From positions 1 through 64,000 of the forward strand of contig NC_087082.1 of the NCBI RefSeq assembly GCF_026151205.1: a stretch of 64,000 nucleotides of DNA, written 5' to 3'. A program made the position numbers and the translations under genes. The notes beneath the pieces were generated by a model that was given only the letters and a program-made list of their open reading frames with translations, searched no databases and was not told where the DNA came from. Source of the DNA: Bolinopsis microptera. Its lineage: Eukaryota; Ctenophora; Tentaculata; Lobata; Bolinopsidae. Position 1 is the first letter of the stretch. Each line of letters opens with the position of its first letter. Shown here one piece after another: positions 33,003 to 44,415 of the stretch.

Positions 33003-33684
33003 TAATCATTGTTTTTAATCTATTTACGATTTCGTATAATTTTTTGTGACAATGTAAACATCAACTGATCTTAACTTGCATCAACTACATTGTCATCATA
33101 TAGAATTTTCCCACCTTTCAAACCAAAATCAGATATAAATAATTCGCCCAAAATTTAAAATTTCATATATTGTGACAGAATTAACCTCATTTCCCAATAA
33201 CCAAGTGCCTGTATTAGCTAACTAGTCAAAACAACATATTTTAGGGCTATGATTGGTAGAGCAACCATCAAATAATGAGTTGAAAGGGTTTTTAGGACAC
33301 CTCACAGTAGAATAGAGGTATGGCATCATGAGTGTGACAAAGTTACCCAAATATTGCCTTGTAACCGTTCGATCCGTGCCCATTAACCAATGTTGTATCA
33401 TAATTGTTAGATTGACCTAATTTACTATATTTCAGACCAAGGAATGATAATTAGACAACTGCAGTTAACTAAGTCACACAAAATGTGACATTTGAAACAT
33501 TAACGTGCTTAACAACAATAGATTTTCTTTCTGAGCGGTGCATATGGGAGTATGAGTTACGTGGCTAATGTTCAGAACTTCTGAACGTGCTAAGTTAATA
33601 GATGTCAAAATTAAGCCACTATCGTCAAAAACGCTATTATTTTTGTTTACCAATATCCTCAAACTCAAATGAACGTGTCCATAT

Positions 33685-34114
33685 ATATATGCTTCACGAC
33701 AATCTGTTGTAAAACAGGGGTTCCAGAAAACCCACTTCCCGATACTCCTGAAACATGAATTTTTTTTACAGTCGATTTGGACAAGGTCTAGACGCTCTGC
33801 AAAGTTTCAGATCTCTAACTCAATTTTAACATGGTTTTTAAGGCACCTGAATATGGCGATTTTGGGTTTTTTACCTAATTTCGTATAACATGCTGGCGCG
33901 TATTTTGCGCAAATTTCTTAAAAACCTCCACATAACTATTTCTTATTCCTGTCATCTTTAACATTGAATTAGAATGTTTTGAACTTAAATATACCTGCTG
34001 AATTACTTTCGATGAATCTTAATGCCTGGAAAACAATAAAGGGGATATAATAGTATAGGGGGTAAATAGTGTTGTGAATATAAGGGCAACGGTTATGCTT
34101 GCCAGCATTGTGAT
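33685..34114 (+). repeat. R repeat copy d, right part (F and end block)
   Basis: Resumes at gcttcacgacaatctgttg after element Y and ends gccagcattgtga, directly abutting the foldback of the next R copy with a single T between. Confidence 0.85.
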
Positions 34115-35140
34115 TTGACCAAAACCCATAATCATGGGTAGAGTGGACCGCTGCCAGTGTCTCTCTTTCCCAAACAAAAGGAAATGATATTAATTTGATT
34201 GACCGTTCTCAAATGCAAAATGATACCGAGAATGAAATCGGTCGCTCGCTTTTCCCATTCATTCACGGCTTACGAATTGTGATAAGTTTCGATTGATTAG
34301 GTACATCAATCAGATGCTGTAAAAATCTCTTTGGGTTGCGTTCGGGTCGATACCTAGTATTTCGGGGTAAGGGTGGTAGTTATTACACATTGAATTAGCT
34401 GAAGTTTATTGAATCTTTATTGCTGAGTACAGCTGCCTTTGGGTAGTTCTTCTTAATCTATTACAATTGTAAATGAATGGGAAAAGCGAGCGACCGATTT
34501 CATTCTCGGTATCATTTTGCATTTGAGAACGGTCAATCAAATTAATATCATTTCCTTTTGTTTGGGAAAGAGAGACACTGGCAGCGGTCCACTCTACCCA
34601 TGATTATGGGTTTTGGTAAAATATCATCTATTTTTGATTATAATGTCAGGGTACTTTATAAAGTCGAAATATAAACTGATATCTTCATTAATAAGGAGGA
34701 AGTTTCAACAATTTCGAAATTTTTCCTTTAAAAACATTTCCTTGTGTTTAGGTAAGCATAGCGGTCGATCACTGACTGAATATGCCACTTAATACTCATT
34801 CAAGTTGGCATTAAATTCATTTATAATGACATTAAACTGTCGTGGCAAAGCAGAATTTGTTGGAAATCACAAATGAGCAAAATTCTCACCTTTCGCACGT
34901 GCAAACTTTGAGCGGACGTTGCGTGCGCATCCAATATTGAATCACCGTAAAATTTTGCATGTAATTGTTATATATATAGTTTGATAAGCATGCAAAGTTT
35001 CAAAGTATTTCAAGAAGAACTGTTATCACAACGGCACTCTAAAGTTGACAGAAAATGACGAAAACAGCAATTTTCAGTGATTTTAGCAATTTTTTATCAA
35101 TTTGGGCGTGTCCCCACGTGTGCAACTTTTCGATTTTTTT

Positions 35141-36771
35141 CCATCGCCTTAAAAAGGCATTAGATGGTTAGAAGTGGTAGGATTTGAGAATGGGTATAGT
35201 GGGTATATGTTTTTCGTTCGGTGTCACAAAGCAAAACATGCATAACCCTCCGCATAACCATTTAAATGTATCTTCTCTGCGCGTGGAGCAGTAAAGGTGT
35301 CGTCGTCACGGTTACCCTCCGCATACATTTGCACGATTCGACGATTGAATTACACTTTCAGATGCGCGGCGCCAAGCTGTCTGAAGTTTTCATAACAGTT
35401 ACGGTCAGCGTATGTAATTTGTAATTACAATCATTTATTCTGTTGTTTTAAATGGATTTTAATTTAAATAATATTGATCATTGATGCGCTACAAGTACAA
35501 CATATTAATTTCAGGTTTTGTTGTGAGTTATTAATATTGGTGCAACAACAGACTTGGCTCCCGATAATGCTATTAGAAATTAGAAATTAGAAATTAGAAA
35601 TTAGAAATTAGAAATTAGAAATTAGAAATTATTAGAAATTAGAAATTAGAAATTAGAAATTAGAAATTAGAAATTAGAAATTATATTAGAAAGATCATTA
35701 CAAAATTACATGTTTCAGATCCCAATCAGTTGAATGAAGATTATTAGTAATCCGTTATATTGTTGAACGAGCGTGCTTAAAGTTAATCACTTTATACAGT
35801 CGATCTTCGAGATTGTTCTAAAATTGGAACTAACATATCAGATAAGAGGGTTTGGGTTTCGAATAGTCGTTCAGGGCCAGCTAGAGAACGGGTTGCAAAA
35901 GTTACGTGACAGTCGAGTGCAAAGTGATTAATCATCATGATCATCCTTTGTTGAACAAGTTATGATGCTGATATTATTTTGCACGTGATTGTCGAGTGAT
36001 TGATTTGTTATACGAAATTAAATGGACCATAAATGTTATTATGAGTTACATTATGATTACCAGTACTACAGGTTTCACGACCACCATTTTATTTAATCGA
36101 ACAACTTATAGTTATGCAGTAGACTTGTAAAAAACCATTCCTTCACATGGCTTTTGTTTTTCAAACTTTTAACTGCATATCAATCACCAAACAGGCGAGC
36201 ATGCTAAATCACTTTTCGGTCGATCTTCGAGATTGTTCTAAAAGGGCCCACGACAGTCGAAACCTACTTCAATCGAAGTATTTTCGGACGATGATATTAT
36301 CACGTGATGGTCACGCGCGTGAATTTTACATTGCTTTTATGTCAAGGTGTACTCTATACCATGACTGCAGCTGATAAATCGCGTGTGCGTCGCGCGTATA
36401 CAATTTCTCTTTCCGCTATAATACATTTTGTTTTGTACTGATATTTGTCGTTTAAGCTTTCGTTAACTTCATGCCATACAAACTTCTTATTTTGTTGTGG
36501 GTGCTTGGTGCAACCACCGACTTGGGTCCCGATATTAGTAATCCTTAATTATATTGTTGGATAAACCATGATGTTGATTTTATGTTGGACATGATAGTAT
36601 AGAAATTGATTTATTATACGGAATGGACAGTATATTTTATTATTATTAACATTATATTACCTACAACGTAATTATTAATTATTTTTGCCAACATAAATTT
36701 AAACGATCGACAAAAGGTAATGCCTACGGTCGATGGAAATCTAGCGTCCGCTAACCGGCGCAATTCTTGTT
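35141..36771. mobile_element. Element Z, unclassified insert in R
   Basis: About 1.6 kb between R halves ...gtgcaacttttcgatttt and aactttaaaactagcc. Left end ccatcgccttaaaaaggcat and right region taatgcctacggtcgatgg are partial inverted matches. The right extremity ctagcgtccgc...gcgcaattcttgtt is shared with 44990-45036. It contains a heptamer array (35572-35690). Internal duplicated words include gtcgatcttcgagattgttc near 35799 and 36219, and acttggctcccgat / acttgggtcccgat near 35553 and 36521. No ORF of note. Confidence 0.6.
35572..35690. repeat. (AGAAATT)n heptamer array
   Basis: About 15 head-to-tail copies of agaaatt with two interruptions, inside element Z. Confidence 0.95.
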
Positions 36772-36963
36772 AACTTTAAAACTAGCCTAATGCACAATTT
36801 ATATCTATAGGAAGCAGAACTGAGCTCCACAACCCAAGGCATGGCCCAACACCAGAGAATACTAAATCGCAAAATTGACGTTTTTATAAAATAATTCTTC
36901 AAAAAAACACAAACTTCAATGACGAATATCTTTATGAAGGAGCAAGCTAGAAAAACTTTCCGG

Positions 36964-36977
36964 TAGATTTTCAGAAT
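36964..36977. repeat. 14-bp target duplication, left copy
   Basis: tagattttcagaat occurs here at the edge of the 474-bp array and again at 39979-39992; uninterrupted R copies have it once. Confidence 0.85.
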
Positions 36978-36980
36978 TTT

Positions 36981-39978
36981 TTAGTAGTGGAACAGCAATA
37001 CTAAGGTAATGGGACTACTGCGGACCCTCTACCGGCCAAACCTTGTTAACAAAGCCGCAGTCAAGGTTCGGTGAACGGTAGTTAAAAGCGCTTAAGGGAC
37101 ATAAGTCATATTGGTAGAGCAACATCATGTAGTGGACGTCTTAAGAAATGAGGAGTAGGTAGAATGTTAGGTTGCTCCTTTATAAATCGTCTTTTTCTCC
37201 GATAATAAGTTGACATCAAGTCTTGAAAATTGTTCGAGAAGAATCTCGAATAATTTAGTTGCAGCGTGCCACATGGCTATCTAAACTGCAAACCCTACCC
37301 ATTGCTGAGCAAGGCCTTTATCTTCTCCGACGAGCGGGATCATCAATAATAAGGTCTGATCGTCATCTTCTTACAGCGTTCGATGTCTGTGTGAAGGTAA
37401 AATGGTGATATCCTCTGGATCAGGCAGAGGTTGAGTGTTATCGGGATTATTTCTTTAGTAGTGGAACAGCAATACTAAGGTAATGGGACTACTGCGGACC
37501 CTCTACCGGCCAAACCTTGTTAACAAAGCCGCAGTCAAGGTTCGGTGAACGGTAGTTAAAAGCGCTTAAGGGACATAAGTCATATTGGTAGAGCAACATC
37601 ATGTAGTGGACGTCTTAAGAAATGAGGAGTAGGTAGAATGTTAGGTTGCTCCTTTATAAATCGTCTTTTTCTCCGATAATAAGTTGACATCAAGTCTTGA
37701 AAATTGTTCGAGAAGAATCTCGAATAATTTAGTTGCAGCGTGCCACATGGCTATCTAAACTGCAAACCCTACCCATTGCTGAGCAAGGCCTTTATCTTCT
37801 CCGACGAGCGGGATCATCAATAATGAGGTCTGATCGTCATCTTCTTACAGCGTTCGATGTCTGTGTGAAGGTAAAATGGTGATATCCTCTGGATCAGGCA
37901 GAGGTTGAGTGTTATCGGGATTATTTCTTTAGTAGTGGAACAGCAATACTAAGGTAATGCTGTTCCACTACTAAAGAAATAATCCCGATAACACTCAACC
38001 TCTGCCTGATCCAGAGGATATCACCATTTTACCTTCACACAGACATCGAACGCTGTAAGAAGATGACGATCAGACCTCATTATTGATGATCCCGCTCGTC
38101 GGAGAAGATAAAGGCCTTGCTCAGCAATGGGTAGGGTTTGCAGTTTAGATAGCCATGTGGCACGCTGCAACTAAATTATTCGAGATTCTTCTCGAACAAT
38201 TTTCAAGACTTGATGTCAACTTATTATCGGAGAAAAAGACGATTTATAAAGGAGCAACCTAACATTCTACCTACTCCTCATTTCTTAAGACGTCCACTAC
38301 ATGATGTTGCTCTACCAATATGACTTATGTCCCTTAAGCGCTTTTAACTACCGTTCACCGAACCTTGACTGCGGCTTTGTTAACAAGGTTTGGCCGGTAG
38401 AGGGTCCGCAGTAGTCCCATTACCTTAGTATTGCTGTTCCACTACTAAAGAAATAATCCCGATAACACTCAACCTCTGCCTGATCCAGAGGATATCACCA
38501 TTTTACCTTCACACAGACATCGAACGCTGTAAGAAGATGACGATCAGACCTCATTATTGATGATCCCGCTCGTCGGAGAAGATAAAGGCCTTGCTCAGCA
38601 ATGGGTAGGGTTTGCAGTTTAGATAGCCATGTGGCACGCTGCAACTAAATTATTCGAGATTCTTCTCGAACAATTTTCAAGACTTGATGTCAACTTATTA
38701 TCGGAGAAAAAGACGATTTATAAAGGAGCAACCTAACATTCTACCTACTCCTCATTTCTTAAGACGTCCACTACATGATGTTGCTCTACCAATATGACTT
38801 ATGTCCCTTAAGCGCTTTTAACTACCGTTCACCGAACCTTGACTGCGGCTTTGTTAACAAGGTTTGGCCGGTAGAGGGTCCGCAGTAGTCCCATTACCTT
38901 AGTATTGCTGTTCCACTACTAAAGAAATAATCCCGATAACACTCAACCTCTGCCTGATCCAGAGGATATCACCATTTTACCTTCACACAGACATCGAACG
39001 CTGTAAGAAGATGACGATCAGACCTCATTATTGATGATCCCGCTCGTCGGAGAAGATAAAGGCCTTGCTCAGCAATGGGTAGGGTTTGCAGTTTAGATAG
39101 CCATGTGGCACGCTGCAACTAAATTATTCGAGATTCTTCTCGAACAATTTTCAAGACTTGATGTCAACTTATTATCGGAGAAAAAGACGATTTATAAAGG
39201 AGCAACCTAACATTCTACCTACTCCTCATTTCTTAAGACGTCCACTACATGATGTTGCTCTACCAATATGACTTATGTCCCTTAAGCGCTTTTAACTACC
39301 GTTCACCGAACCTTGACTGCGGCTTTGTTAACAAGGTTTGGCCGGTAGAGGGTCCGCAGTAGTCCCATTACCTTAGTATTGCTGTTCCACTACTAAAGAA
39401 ATAATCCCGATAACACTCAACCTCTGCCTGATCCAGAGGATATCACCATTTTACCTTCACACAGACATCGAACGCTGTAAGAAGATGACGATCAGACCTC
39501 ATTATTGATGATCCCGCTCGTCGGAGAAGATAAAGGCCTTGCTCAGCAATGGGTAGGGTTTGCAGTTTAGATAGCCATGTGGCACGCTGCAACTAAATTA
39601 TTCGAGATTCTTCTCGAACAATTTTCAAGACTTGATGTCAACTTATTATCGGAGAAAAAGACGATTTATAAAGGAGCAACCTAACATTCTACCTACTCCT
39701 CATTTCTTAAGACGTCCACTACATGATGTTGCTCTACCAATATGACTTATGTCCCTTAAGCGCTTTTAACTACCGTTCACCGAACCTTGACTGCGGCTTT
39801 GTTAACAAGGTTTGGCCGGTAGAGGGTCCGCAGTAGTCCCATTACCTTAGTATTGCTGTTCCACTACTAAAGAAATAATCCCGATAACACTCAACCTCTG
39901 CCTGATCCAGAGGATATCACCATTTTACCTTCACACAGACATCGAACGCTGTAAGAAGATGACGATCAGACCTCATTA
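36981..39978. repeat. Concatemer of a 474-bp unit with an internal inversion, inserted in R
   Basis: Forward units start at 36981 and 37455, plus a 31-bp start of a third at 37929. The sequence then flips: inverted units follow with landmarks aaataatccc at 37977, 38451, 38925, 39399 and 39873 (the last partial), all exactly 474 bp apart. The two sides form an inverted repeat of about 960 bp separated by only about 14 bp (aatactaaggtaat). Units are almost identical (one visible difference, aataaggtct against aatgaggtct). The unit has no long ORF. A notable internal palindrome is ttcgagaagaatctcgaa. I do not recognise it as rDNA, 5S, snRNA or histone. The block is flanked by a 14-bp duplication of R sequence. 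Confidence 0.95.
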
Positions 39979-39992
39979 TAGATTTTCAGAAT
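39979..39992. repeat. 14-bp target duplication, right copy
   Basis: Partner of 36964-36977. Confidence 0.85.
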
Positions 39993-40316
39993 GCTTGAAC
40001 AATTATCTAAGGTAAAAATTTCCTCAGATTTTGAATAAAATTACTTTTTAATGGTGTAAAATCATTTTTAAAAGTTATTACTTTGTCAAAAATCAAGTTT
40101 TAAAAACGGTTAACTTGATGACGTCATCAAGGGGTGTTCATGACGTCAAATAATTTGTTTATACAATGTAAACTAAAGTGTAAACAATTATTTTCAAGAC
40201 CTGTGGTCGGAATTGGCTGTATCTTTTATACTTTTGAATCTACGGACAATTAAATACAGGCTACAATTGACTGGCAAAGCGTCTATCCCTGAATATATAT
40301 GTATGTATGACTATGT

Positions 40317-40883
40317 ATATTAGTGCTTTTCATGCAACAAGTAAAACAAATCCTTTATGTCATGTTTCCAGGGTTTGGACTGGAATTGCCTGCTTAAAGA
40401 ACCTCCATCGCATTACATTACATAATTTTCTGAAACATATATTACATTTACAATAAATTATGCAATATCACAACATTACAATCAACAAAATAAATTTAAT
40501 CGCAGAATCTCAAATGCAAATAATCGTAAATTAAACACAAAAAACAAACAACAAAAAACAAATTAAACATGCAATAAATGAATATACGAATGCGCATCTT
40601 TTGTCAACTTACTCCTTCATAAAATTAATTTTTGACAACAAAATTTTTTAGACGGTAAAATAATGGTTACTAATTTATAAGTCACAAATAATAAATCAAT
40701 ACAAATTAATCACAAATACTAGAATAATTAATAGATATTAGGTAACTTATATAACTGAAAAACGATATATGTCGATACAAATTACAAAATAATATTAGGT
40801 GATTGAAACATTTCAATAAATTCATCATAAATATCACTACCATATTTACCCCAAATATTTAATCTTGATTTATAAAACTTGAC
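40317..40883 (-). repeat. Penelope-like element, 3' terminal repeat (pseudo-LTR)
   Basis: 567 bp that match 43646-44212 at a constant offset of 3,329 with no difference I can see. It spans the element's 3' end and the last 34 codons or so of its ORF. A partially tandem 'pLTR' of this kind is typical of Penelope-like elements. Confidence 0.93.
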
Positions 40884-43577
40884 AAACTTGTTGCGCAAAG
40901 CAGCCAACTTAAATCCTTGCGCAACCAATTTACCTAAAAGTTCGGTAACACAATTTTTGAAACCCTTAAGTGTCGAATTAATTCTGGCTAATCGTACTAA
41001 TTGAGAAATAAATATTCCATAAGACAAATTATTTGGAACGTTTCCATCCAAAAAAGGATAAGATATAACTTTAAAATTATAATCTTTTCTTTTATCATAT
41101 AACGTCACTCTAAACTTTCCTTGATAAATACTAATGTTTAAGTCTAGATAGCAACATTTACGAGCCGAAATATTAGTATTATTTACTATCATTTCCTTAG
41201 GATAAATATCTTCTAATACATTCTGTAATAAATTGAAATCATTAAAAACTATCAAATCATCTTGATAACGAAATGTGTCTTTTAATCTTTTTAGATTTTC
41301 TGTATCCCCTTGTTCTATCAAAAGTTTAATATATTTATATTCGTAAACATGTAAATAAACATTAGCTATTTGTGGTGCTGCATTGGTACCCATTGGTATT
41401 CCAATAACTTGTCTATAAATTTGACCCTGATAAGTAACATAAGAATTATCAATCAAATAATTAAGACATTCCAAAAGTGTATCTTTAGAAAAATGAACTT
41501 TATTTTTACTAACATTATCAGAGAAATATGCCTTCTTAGTATAAAGATTAGGAATAATATAAGACTTATCTTTAAAATCAAATACTCTTTCTACAAACAT
41601 ACGAAGATTATCCTTCAATTGAATATGAGGAATAGATGTATATAAAGTTGAAAAATCATAAGTACTGACAGACTTTAAACCTTTCTGGGTATTATCATAA
41701 CTAAGAAAATCTAAGATAGGCTCATTATTATCAATAACAAAATAATCATTTCTAACGTGAAATTTATTATCATATATAGATTTATTTTTAGCTGAGTGAA
41801 GCATAGATTTAATACAAATGCTAAGATAGACTGATAATTGTTGTAAACTACTTCCACTACCAGACGTTATATATCTAACTCCGACTGGCTTTTTATGCTG
41901 TTTTGGTGTAATATATAAATAAGGTAATTTGCTATTATCTTCATCAAATTTAATACGATGTTTAAGTAAGAATGCTTTATGCTCATTAATTATATCATCT
42001 TCTGAACGATTAACTTTAGTAAATGTATTCGATGATAATTCCTTTTCAATCATACTAATATAGAACTTTTTACAAACAATAGTAATATTATTTTTGGCTT
42101 TATCGGTAGGAACCAATACAAAATCTTTATGAAGCTCATCTAAATCTGCTAAGACTTCAACATCTGATAATACTGAATAATAGGGATATGGTTTAGCTCC
42201 TTGCAGTTGAATTTTCACTTGCTCTATGATTAGTGTTTTCCACTCTTGAAACTCTTCTATAGGTTTATGCCATAAATTAGACAATTTATCGCAATAGCTT
42301 TTGAGTGCCGTCTTTACTGATTGTAAAGCTTTTTCAGTACATGGTTTAGCTTGGTCTCTATAATTTAATCCCTTCATTAGGAGATTACGAAGTTTATCAT
42401 TACTGATCATTGATAGCTCTCCTGTAATGACATGTTTATGAGTAGGGTCTGTATAACGACTTGATGCACAATTACATTTCAATGTTTCTGAGTCAATGTT
42501 AGCTTCATTATATACTTTTTTGTAGTTAAGTACTTTAGATCTGATTGTTGGAGGGTATTTGTAGGACAATGTAGGTTGCTGATGATACTTTGACTTGAAT
42601 GGTGCAGCTTTAGTAACTTGTTCCATTTTAAATATCTTTCGAAAATCAATATACTCGACAAATTTATTAACATAATTAACTACAATAAAAGAATTTGATT
42701 TACTATTATTCTTACACGCTAAACCCATTCTTGTAAGGTAAAACCATGATAAATCTTTAACTAAGAGAATTTTATGAAATCTATATGTCGTTATACTACT
42801 ATTAAAATTATTAATATAAGATATAGCTTTAATATATACTAACTTAAGTTGTTTCTTTTTAAGATTACATAGATTAGTACGAATATCATGCATATCAATC
42901 ATATTATCATCATCCAGCAAATCTTCATAAAATACATCGATATCAAATTCTTGTCTTTCACTTACTATATTACTAATAAATCTACCTCCACGTGAATGTC
43001 TATTTATTTTAACTATATCGAACTGACTATAAATCGTTGTTTTAGAGTTCATCACAATATTGCAGGCATCTAGTATGTTCTTCTTTTTAACACGAACGTT
43101 GAGACCATATGGGAAAACTGTATTTAACTGCAACATACAAGCTTCTTCAATGTCTTCTCTTTCTTTCAATGTAGTATTATTAGGTAAGAGTTTAATCGGC
43201 ATGATAGCCATGTTTTCAGTGCTATGAATTTTAGTGAAGTGATCACGAAGTATTTTGCAGCCTCCACCACGTTTTATAGTAGATTTATGTTGGCTTATTC
43301 TAGAAGCAATTGAATTGATAGTGTGCCCAATGTATTGATATTTACAATCTTTATGCAAGCATTTTATCAAGTAGATGCAATTCTTCGTTTGACATGATCA
43401 ATTAAAGTCAATGAGGAAAGTAGAGTTTGTAGTGTTATTAGTGTAGAAGTTGTCAAAAGAAAGGCGGTTTAAGCATGTAACGCATGATTTTCTATCACAT
43501 GGTACTATGTTAAAGGTTTCAAGAGATTCTGGATCATTTATACTCTGATGATCATCAAAAGATTGTTCCGACTTCAT
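40782..43577 (-). pseudogene. Penelope-like polyprotein: zinc cluster, GIY-YIG nuclease, reverse transcriptase (one stop codon)
   Basis: ATG at 43577 (MKSEQSFDDHQSINDPES) opens a 931-codon frame interrupted only by TGA at 43400-43398, 60 codons in. A cysteine cluster (PCDRKSCVTC) comes first. Next is the GIY-YIG nuclease: CIYLIKC stands for GIY, then YQYIGHT for YIG, Arg and His in SRISQHKS, HFTKIH, a catalytic-type Glu in EREDIEEA, and LNTVFPYGLN. The reverse transcriptase follows: YLYITPKQHK, TYDFSTLYTSIPH (motif A), GIPMGTNAAPQIANVYL (motif B), FRYQDDLIVF (motif C) and CYLDLNI. Homologous proteins have Cys-x-Cys where the stop lies, so TGC or TGT to TGA is a likely single mutation; readthrough or recoding is not excluded. 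The enzyme would prime reverse transcription at a nick made by its own nuclease domain in the nucleus. Confidence 0.88.
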
Positions 43578-43645
43578 GCAGAAAAAAGATAACTAAGCTA
43601 TCATTGACCAAGCAGGGCGCAGAAACAGCCACAGTAGATCACTAA

Positions 43646-44212
43646 ATATTAGTGCTTTTCATGCAACAAGTAAAACAAATCCTTTATGTCATGTTTCCAG
43701 GGTTTGGACTGGAATTGCCTGCTTAAAGAACCTCCATCGCATTACATTACATAATTTTCTGAAACATATATTACATTTACAATAAATTATGCAATATCAC
43801 AACATTACAATCAACAAAATAAATTTAATCGCAGAATCTCAAATGCAAATAATCGTAAATTAAACACAAAAAACAAACAACAAAAAACAAATTAAACATG
43901 CAATAAATGAATATACGAATGCGCATCTTTTGTCAACTTACTCCTTCATAAAATTAATTTTTGACAACAAAATTTTTTAGACGGTAAAATAATGGTTACT
44001 AATTTATAAGTCACAAATAATAAATCAATACAAATTAATCACAAATACTAGAATAATTAATAGATATTAGGTAACTTATATAACTGAAAAACGATATATG
44101 TCGATACAAATTACAAAATAATATTAGGTGATTGAAACATTTCAATAAATTCATCATAAATATCACTACCATATTTACCCCAAATATTTAATCTTGATTT
44201 ATAAAACTTGAC
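43646..44212 (-). repeat. Penelope-like element, 5' terminal repeat (pseudo-LTR)
   Basis: Identical by eye to 40317-40883. Its first bases (in element orientation) repeat the ORF's C-terminal codons, so it arose from an upstream, 5'-truncated tandem copy. Confidence 0.93.
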
Positions 44213-44415
44213 TTGATTGTCCCGACAATCTGTCGTAAAACAGGGGTTCTAGAAAACCCACTTCCCGATGTTCCTGAAACCTGAAACTTTTTTTGCAGTC
44301 GATTTGGTCAACGTCTAGACGCCCTGAAAAATTTCAGATCTCTAACTCGATTTTAACATGGTTTTTAAGGCACCTGAATATGGCGATTTTGGGTTTTTTA
44401 CCGAATTTCGTATAA

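Larger units (their letters stand above)
29311..33684. mobile_element. Element Y: non-coding DNA transposon with 37-bp TIRs, containing nested R and Helitron
   Basis: The left end (from atggacacgttcatttgag at 29313) and right end (reverse complement, to 33682) form a perfect terminal inverted repeat of about 37 bp. It sits in the AT-rich E/F junction of R copy d, so the target duplication (TA or longer) is hidden by the (TA)n context. Nested inside are R copy e (29796-31557) and Helitron copy 2 (32695-33002). The native part is about 2.3 kb, has no ORF, and is studded with tttgtcaca motifs. Three tandem units of roughly 290-310 bp start near 32003, 32315 and 32590 (attctaatagaggtatag). The superfamily is not evident; mariner-like TA insertion is one option. 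Confidence 0.8.
40317..44212 (-). mobile_element. Penelope-like retroelement with N-terminal GIY-YIG (Naiad type)
   Basis: A complete 3.9-kb element on the minus strand: 5' pLTR (44212-43646), ORF (43577-40782) and 3' pLTR (40883-40317). It lies in the AT/ATGT-rich E/F junction of R copy f, with no clean target duplication visible. Domain order GIY-YIG then RT, and the cysteine cluster before it, identify the permuted Naiad/Chlamys-type branch of Penelope-like elements. The classical branch has the nuclease at the C-terminus. No hammerhead core was found in its pLTR. Confidence 0.88.

Noticed and set aside
35572-35690. Telomere-like heptamer
   Set aside because: AGAAATT does not match a known telomere repeat, is short and lies inside an insert.
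36981-39978. 474-bp unit as rDNA, 5S, snRNA or histone cluster
   Set aside because: No recognisable 5S, U-snRNA or histone words or a Pol III box pair, and no ORF; I also found no convincing ribozyme core by eye.
40317-40883. Hammerhead ribozyme in the Penelope-like pLTR
   Set aside because: The only near match (tgatgaatttattgaaatg on the minus strand) is coding sequence and lacks the core CTGATGA, stem II and stem III.
40317-44212. LTR retrotransposon reading of the 567-bp direct repeats
   Set aside because: The repeats include ORF C-terminal codons, lack TG...CA ends and a primer-binding site, and the protein is Penelope-like, so they are pLTRs.
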